Origin: Progne subis subis
Lineage: Eukaryota; Chordata; Aves; Passeriformes; Hirundinidae
Direction: 5' to 3'
Length of the DNA: 64,000 bases
NCBI GenBank assembly: GCA_022316685.1
Contig: JAKJHU010000014.1
Span: forward strand, 4,397,001 to 4,461,000
Below are positions 61,111 through 64,000 of the stretch, piece after piece. The notes beneath the pieces were generated by a model. That model was not told the DNA's origin. It did no database searches and saw nothing but the letters and a program-made list of their open reading frames with translations. Each line of letters starts with the position of its first letter. Positions within the stretch are counted from its first letter, which is position 1. A program made the position numbers and the translations under genes.

Positions 61111-62839
61111 CATATTCCTGTCCTAAGGTACATCTTCCTGAGTGCTAGACAGCCATTTGAGTTTCCATGTGAAATGCTGTATCCTCATTAAACACAAACC
61201 TGGAGTTATGAGTTTAACATTCCTTGTCATTAATACCATACAAACATTCTGATGAGCAAATTCTGCTCACCATCCCTTTGGTTTTGAGGACACTACATTG
61301 GGCAGAAATTCCTGATATTACTACTTAGGATGAGAGTTTTTCCTCTGAGCAGCCTCTCTTACACTTCTCTCCAACCAGCCTTGGACACACTTTTGTCAGC
61401 AGGATTCCCTGGCTACAAAACTTACACATTATTTACACCCCTAAATATTACAGCCATGCTCCTTATCCATGACAGTAACTCACAGGCAACTTCCTCAAAT
61501 ATTAACTTTGCATGAATCTCAAGAAAATACAGCCTGGATTCATTAATGTTTATAGGGTCATTCAAAGTGAGAATATCCTTTACAAACTATTTAAGTACAT
61601 GTAAAGTTGTCACCAAAATATAATGTTAACTCTTCTCTACAGCAAGTGTTTTACTTTTTCTATCTACTATTTTATTTATTTTAATCCTTTCCCATTCCAA
61701 AGGTCAAAAAATTCCTATTAAATATGTTAACTTGCCCTTGGGTACACATAGTCAAAACGCCATTATAGAAACCAACAATTTATCCAGGAGCCCTCCAGCC
61801 TTAATCCTGCTTCCATACCTTTCTATACATTAATGCTAGAAAATGTGAATACAATTAGCAAGCAAAAAACCTTTCTACTGGACAGAGATGCCTGTGGCTC
61901 CCCGGACAAGTGGCAAAAACAGCAGCCTTCCTCTTGGTGAATTTTAATTGGAATTTTAATAAAGGTTTTACCACACTGAAGAAAACTGCCTTTAGCACAG
62001 CTCTGACTCTTTTAATCAAGTTCTTTGGTGACTGTTCCTGGGACTGAATGGAATTCAGAAAGTTATTTTAGCAATATTTATATTTTTCTCTGATTTATAA
62101 TTAAAACTTTTACTCAAGTAAAAAGATCAGAAAGTGTCACCTCCTTGTGTGTATTATATTGGACGGCTTAGACTCAGGGGTCAGGTCAGTTTTTTGTCAT
62201 ATTTGCATTCCAGCATAGAAATATACTAAACACCAGATTTCCCAGACAAGTGCTAAAGAGGCTCATTCTGAACCATTCTTCAACACACATTTTGCTCTTT
62301 ACATGGAGCTACAAATTCCTACAGAACTACAGTGCATTAATATCTTTCCATAAAAATCTATCCCTTATCATAGAAATGATTCCATGATAACGATAGGTTA
62401 CAGTAGATTCAAATAACTCAACTTCACTCTTTGAAAACTCCTCCTCAGTTTTCCAATTTCATTTTATCTTTAAAAAGATATGCAGTGGCCACTACACTCA
62501 TATTTTGAAGTGAACCCTTTGTATTTGCTGTCTCAACCTGAATCCAAGAGGCAGAGGAAAGAGAATCTTAATTGCTTAGTTGTAGATTTTAGAATGTAAA
62601 TATAAATTTCTTACATCCTGTGAATCAAACTAGAAACATCAAATTATTTCATTAAAGGTTTTTACTGAAAGAGATTTTTGAAAACTGCAGTTAAATTATG
62701 CATATACATTTGTCATTGGTTTGTATTCAAGAAGCACTTAGGTCAAACGGCATTTCATCTCCCTGCAAATTAAAACCCCTAGCAAATGGGTGGCTAATAT
62801 GCTTCAACAGGAAGAGATGGAATTCATTAGATCCCATTC
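61111..62839. other. non-coding interval, nothing recognised
   Basis: AT-rich DNA with a reverse octamer at 62201-62208 and a 7-bp inverted repeat (TTATCAT/ATGATAA) near 62368-62393. No gene, RNA or transposon was recognised. Confidence 0.55.
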
Positions 62840-63060
62840 TTCAGTGGCACAATGAATCAGGTAATGGATGCAGTAATGCAAAACATTATTAATGCCATCC
62901 CCTCTCCTATTTGTAAACCTCCCGTGCCGTCTTTGAAATTCACTGTGACAATTTCTGTTACTTCAACCACCCACTCTCGCTGCCCTGCTTCAGATTTCTG
63001 CAGCAGAAACTTCCTTACAAAATTCTCTGACACATAATGCAATGAAGACAAACTTATAAT
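62840..63060. other. weak candidate conserved non-coding block
   Basis: Contains AATGAATCAGGTAATGG, GTAATGCAAAACATTATTAATGCC and ATAATGCAATG words. Short frames are open on both strands (62852-63037 plus, 62857-63096 minus), reflecting stop depletion, and neither has a recognisable domain. It could be a constrained regulatory block or chance. Confidence 0.25.
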
Positions 63061-64000
63061 TTCTGGAATACACCAGCCAAAGGTTTTCAAAACCAAGGAA
63101 GAAGATGGAAACTTAACTCCAAGTTACATATCCCTGATCCATTAGTTACTTCAAATTATAACTTAGTGAAAGTTATTATTTTTGCATCTCAAAATTCTAT
63201 TATATAATTAAGATACATAACTTACAAATCCAAGCTAACTGCCCAAGGACCTTTCCTCAAAATCATTTTTTCCTATAAGAACGGTAAGTATTTCAAAGGC
63301 TTTGCATCGGGCAAATACTGCTCAACCGGCATCGCTTTGCTAGCAAAGTATCTTGAAACTATTTTACAAGAGAAAAAAGAAGTTGCACAGCCATTTTCTG
63401 TTTCGGATCATCTGAATCCAGGGCTCAAGGCTGCCATGGAATGGGCACAGCCCAGCAGTGTGCTGCCCTGCAGTAATTGTCCTTTCCTGCTTTGCAAGGA
63501 GAGGTGCAGCCGAGACGTGCTGCATGGTTTAAGGGAGGTGCTGAGCAGCTCGTGGGAGGCAAGCAGGTCCAGAAGAACGTGGTGTGTTTGATTTTCAGGA
63601 CAGCAATTGTAAAACTGGCTTCAGCTTTGCTTCCCATGGAGCACTCAGAGGTGTCCCAGCTTCATCATTGCAGCAAGTGAGGTTAAAAATAACATGAGCA
63701 GAAAGGCTTGATTTATAAAACCTATCTTCAGAGCCCATGAGAAAACTTCAGGAGATTGTGATTTGGATAGGTGCTTGGACTTTCTGAAACTCTGGAATAA
63801 TAAATGAATAATTGACTGCCTTCAGTCTCCCTTTATTTTCTCTTTGCACAAGACAAATAGACATTTAAACCAGCAACTTCTCTGGCAGATTGTGTTGACT
63901 TTGGGATTGCAAGTGCTACACTTTCAAGATTTAGCCACTTTAGGCTTGACAATCTGAGCATCTTCTTTTACTGATTTCCAGTCCCCTCTCAGAAGTCCAC
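63061..64000. other. non-coding interval, nothing recognised
   Basis: AT-rich with a GC-balanced part (63280-63680) holding retained CpGs near 63281, 63309, 63326 and 63332 and overlapping frames on both strands (63337-63591, 63425-63637, 63477-63680) with no domains. The window ends in unremarkable sequence. Confidence 0.5.

Noticed and set aside
60852..61148. 98-codon plus-strand frame
   Set aside because: Lies almost wholly within the antisense CR1 relic.
1..64000. CRISPR arrays, operons, integrons, prophage or plasmid features
   Set aside because: No regularly spaced repeats, no dense gene arrangement and clear vertebrate retrotransposon remnants, so prokaryotic features are not expected or seen.

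Overview
The window looks like non-coding vertebrate nuclear DNA, most probably from a bird. Three stretches match my memory of the 3' end of CR1 LINEs, the dominant avian retrotransposon: about 12340-12382 on the plus strand, and 32768-33172 and 60815-61110 on the minus strand. CR1 also occurs in crocodilians, turtles and other reptiles, so 'bird' is an inference. It is supported by the very low interspersed-repeat load, with only about 1-2% of the window recognisable as transposon. The sequence is AT-rich, CpG-poor and full of stop codons. No bacterial, plasmid or phage feature is visible.

I could not support a single protein-coding gene or exon. The longest open frame in 64 kb is 148 codons. 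The open frames I inspected lack recognisable domains, and two of the longer ones lie antisense inside CR1 relics. I also recognise no tRNA, rRNA, snRNA, retroviral or LTR sequence. The window is therefore best read as part of a gene desert or a very large intron.

Layout:
- 0-9.9 kb: featureless AT-rich DNA with short simple repeats, a GC-richer patch near 2.0-2.4 kb and a striking perfect inverted repeat at 5219-5242.
- 9.96-11.1 kb: two adjacent blocks whose texture resembles conserved regulatory DNA.
- 11-26 kb: mostly featureless, with possible regulatory blocks near 18.7, 21.1 and 23.2 kb and a palindromic TALE-homeodomain-like site at 25761-25776.
- 26.7-27.7 kb: a composite of a candidate conserved block, a sharp CpG cluster (10 CpGs in about 62 bp) followed by a splice-donor-like sequence, and another candidate block. 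This is the most interesting spot.
- 28-55 kb: mostly featureless, with a 5'- and 3'-incomplete CR1 at 32.8 kb, a 12-bp-arm hairpin at 36.36 kb, and candidate blocks at 37.9, 44.5 and 47.8 kb.
- 55-64 kb: the densest run of regulatory-looking, AT-rich, homeodomain-motif-containing blocks (55.3, 57.9, 59.0, 60.1 and 62.8 kb) and the clearest CR1 at 60.8 kb.

Any function of the window is likely to be cis-regulatory, namely long-range enhancers of a flanking developmental gene, and possibly a lncRNA. I could not identify the neighbouring gene. The 'candidate conserved' calls rest on sequence texture and motif content only; an alignment of several vertebrates would decide them. I found no convincing undescribed system.
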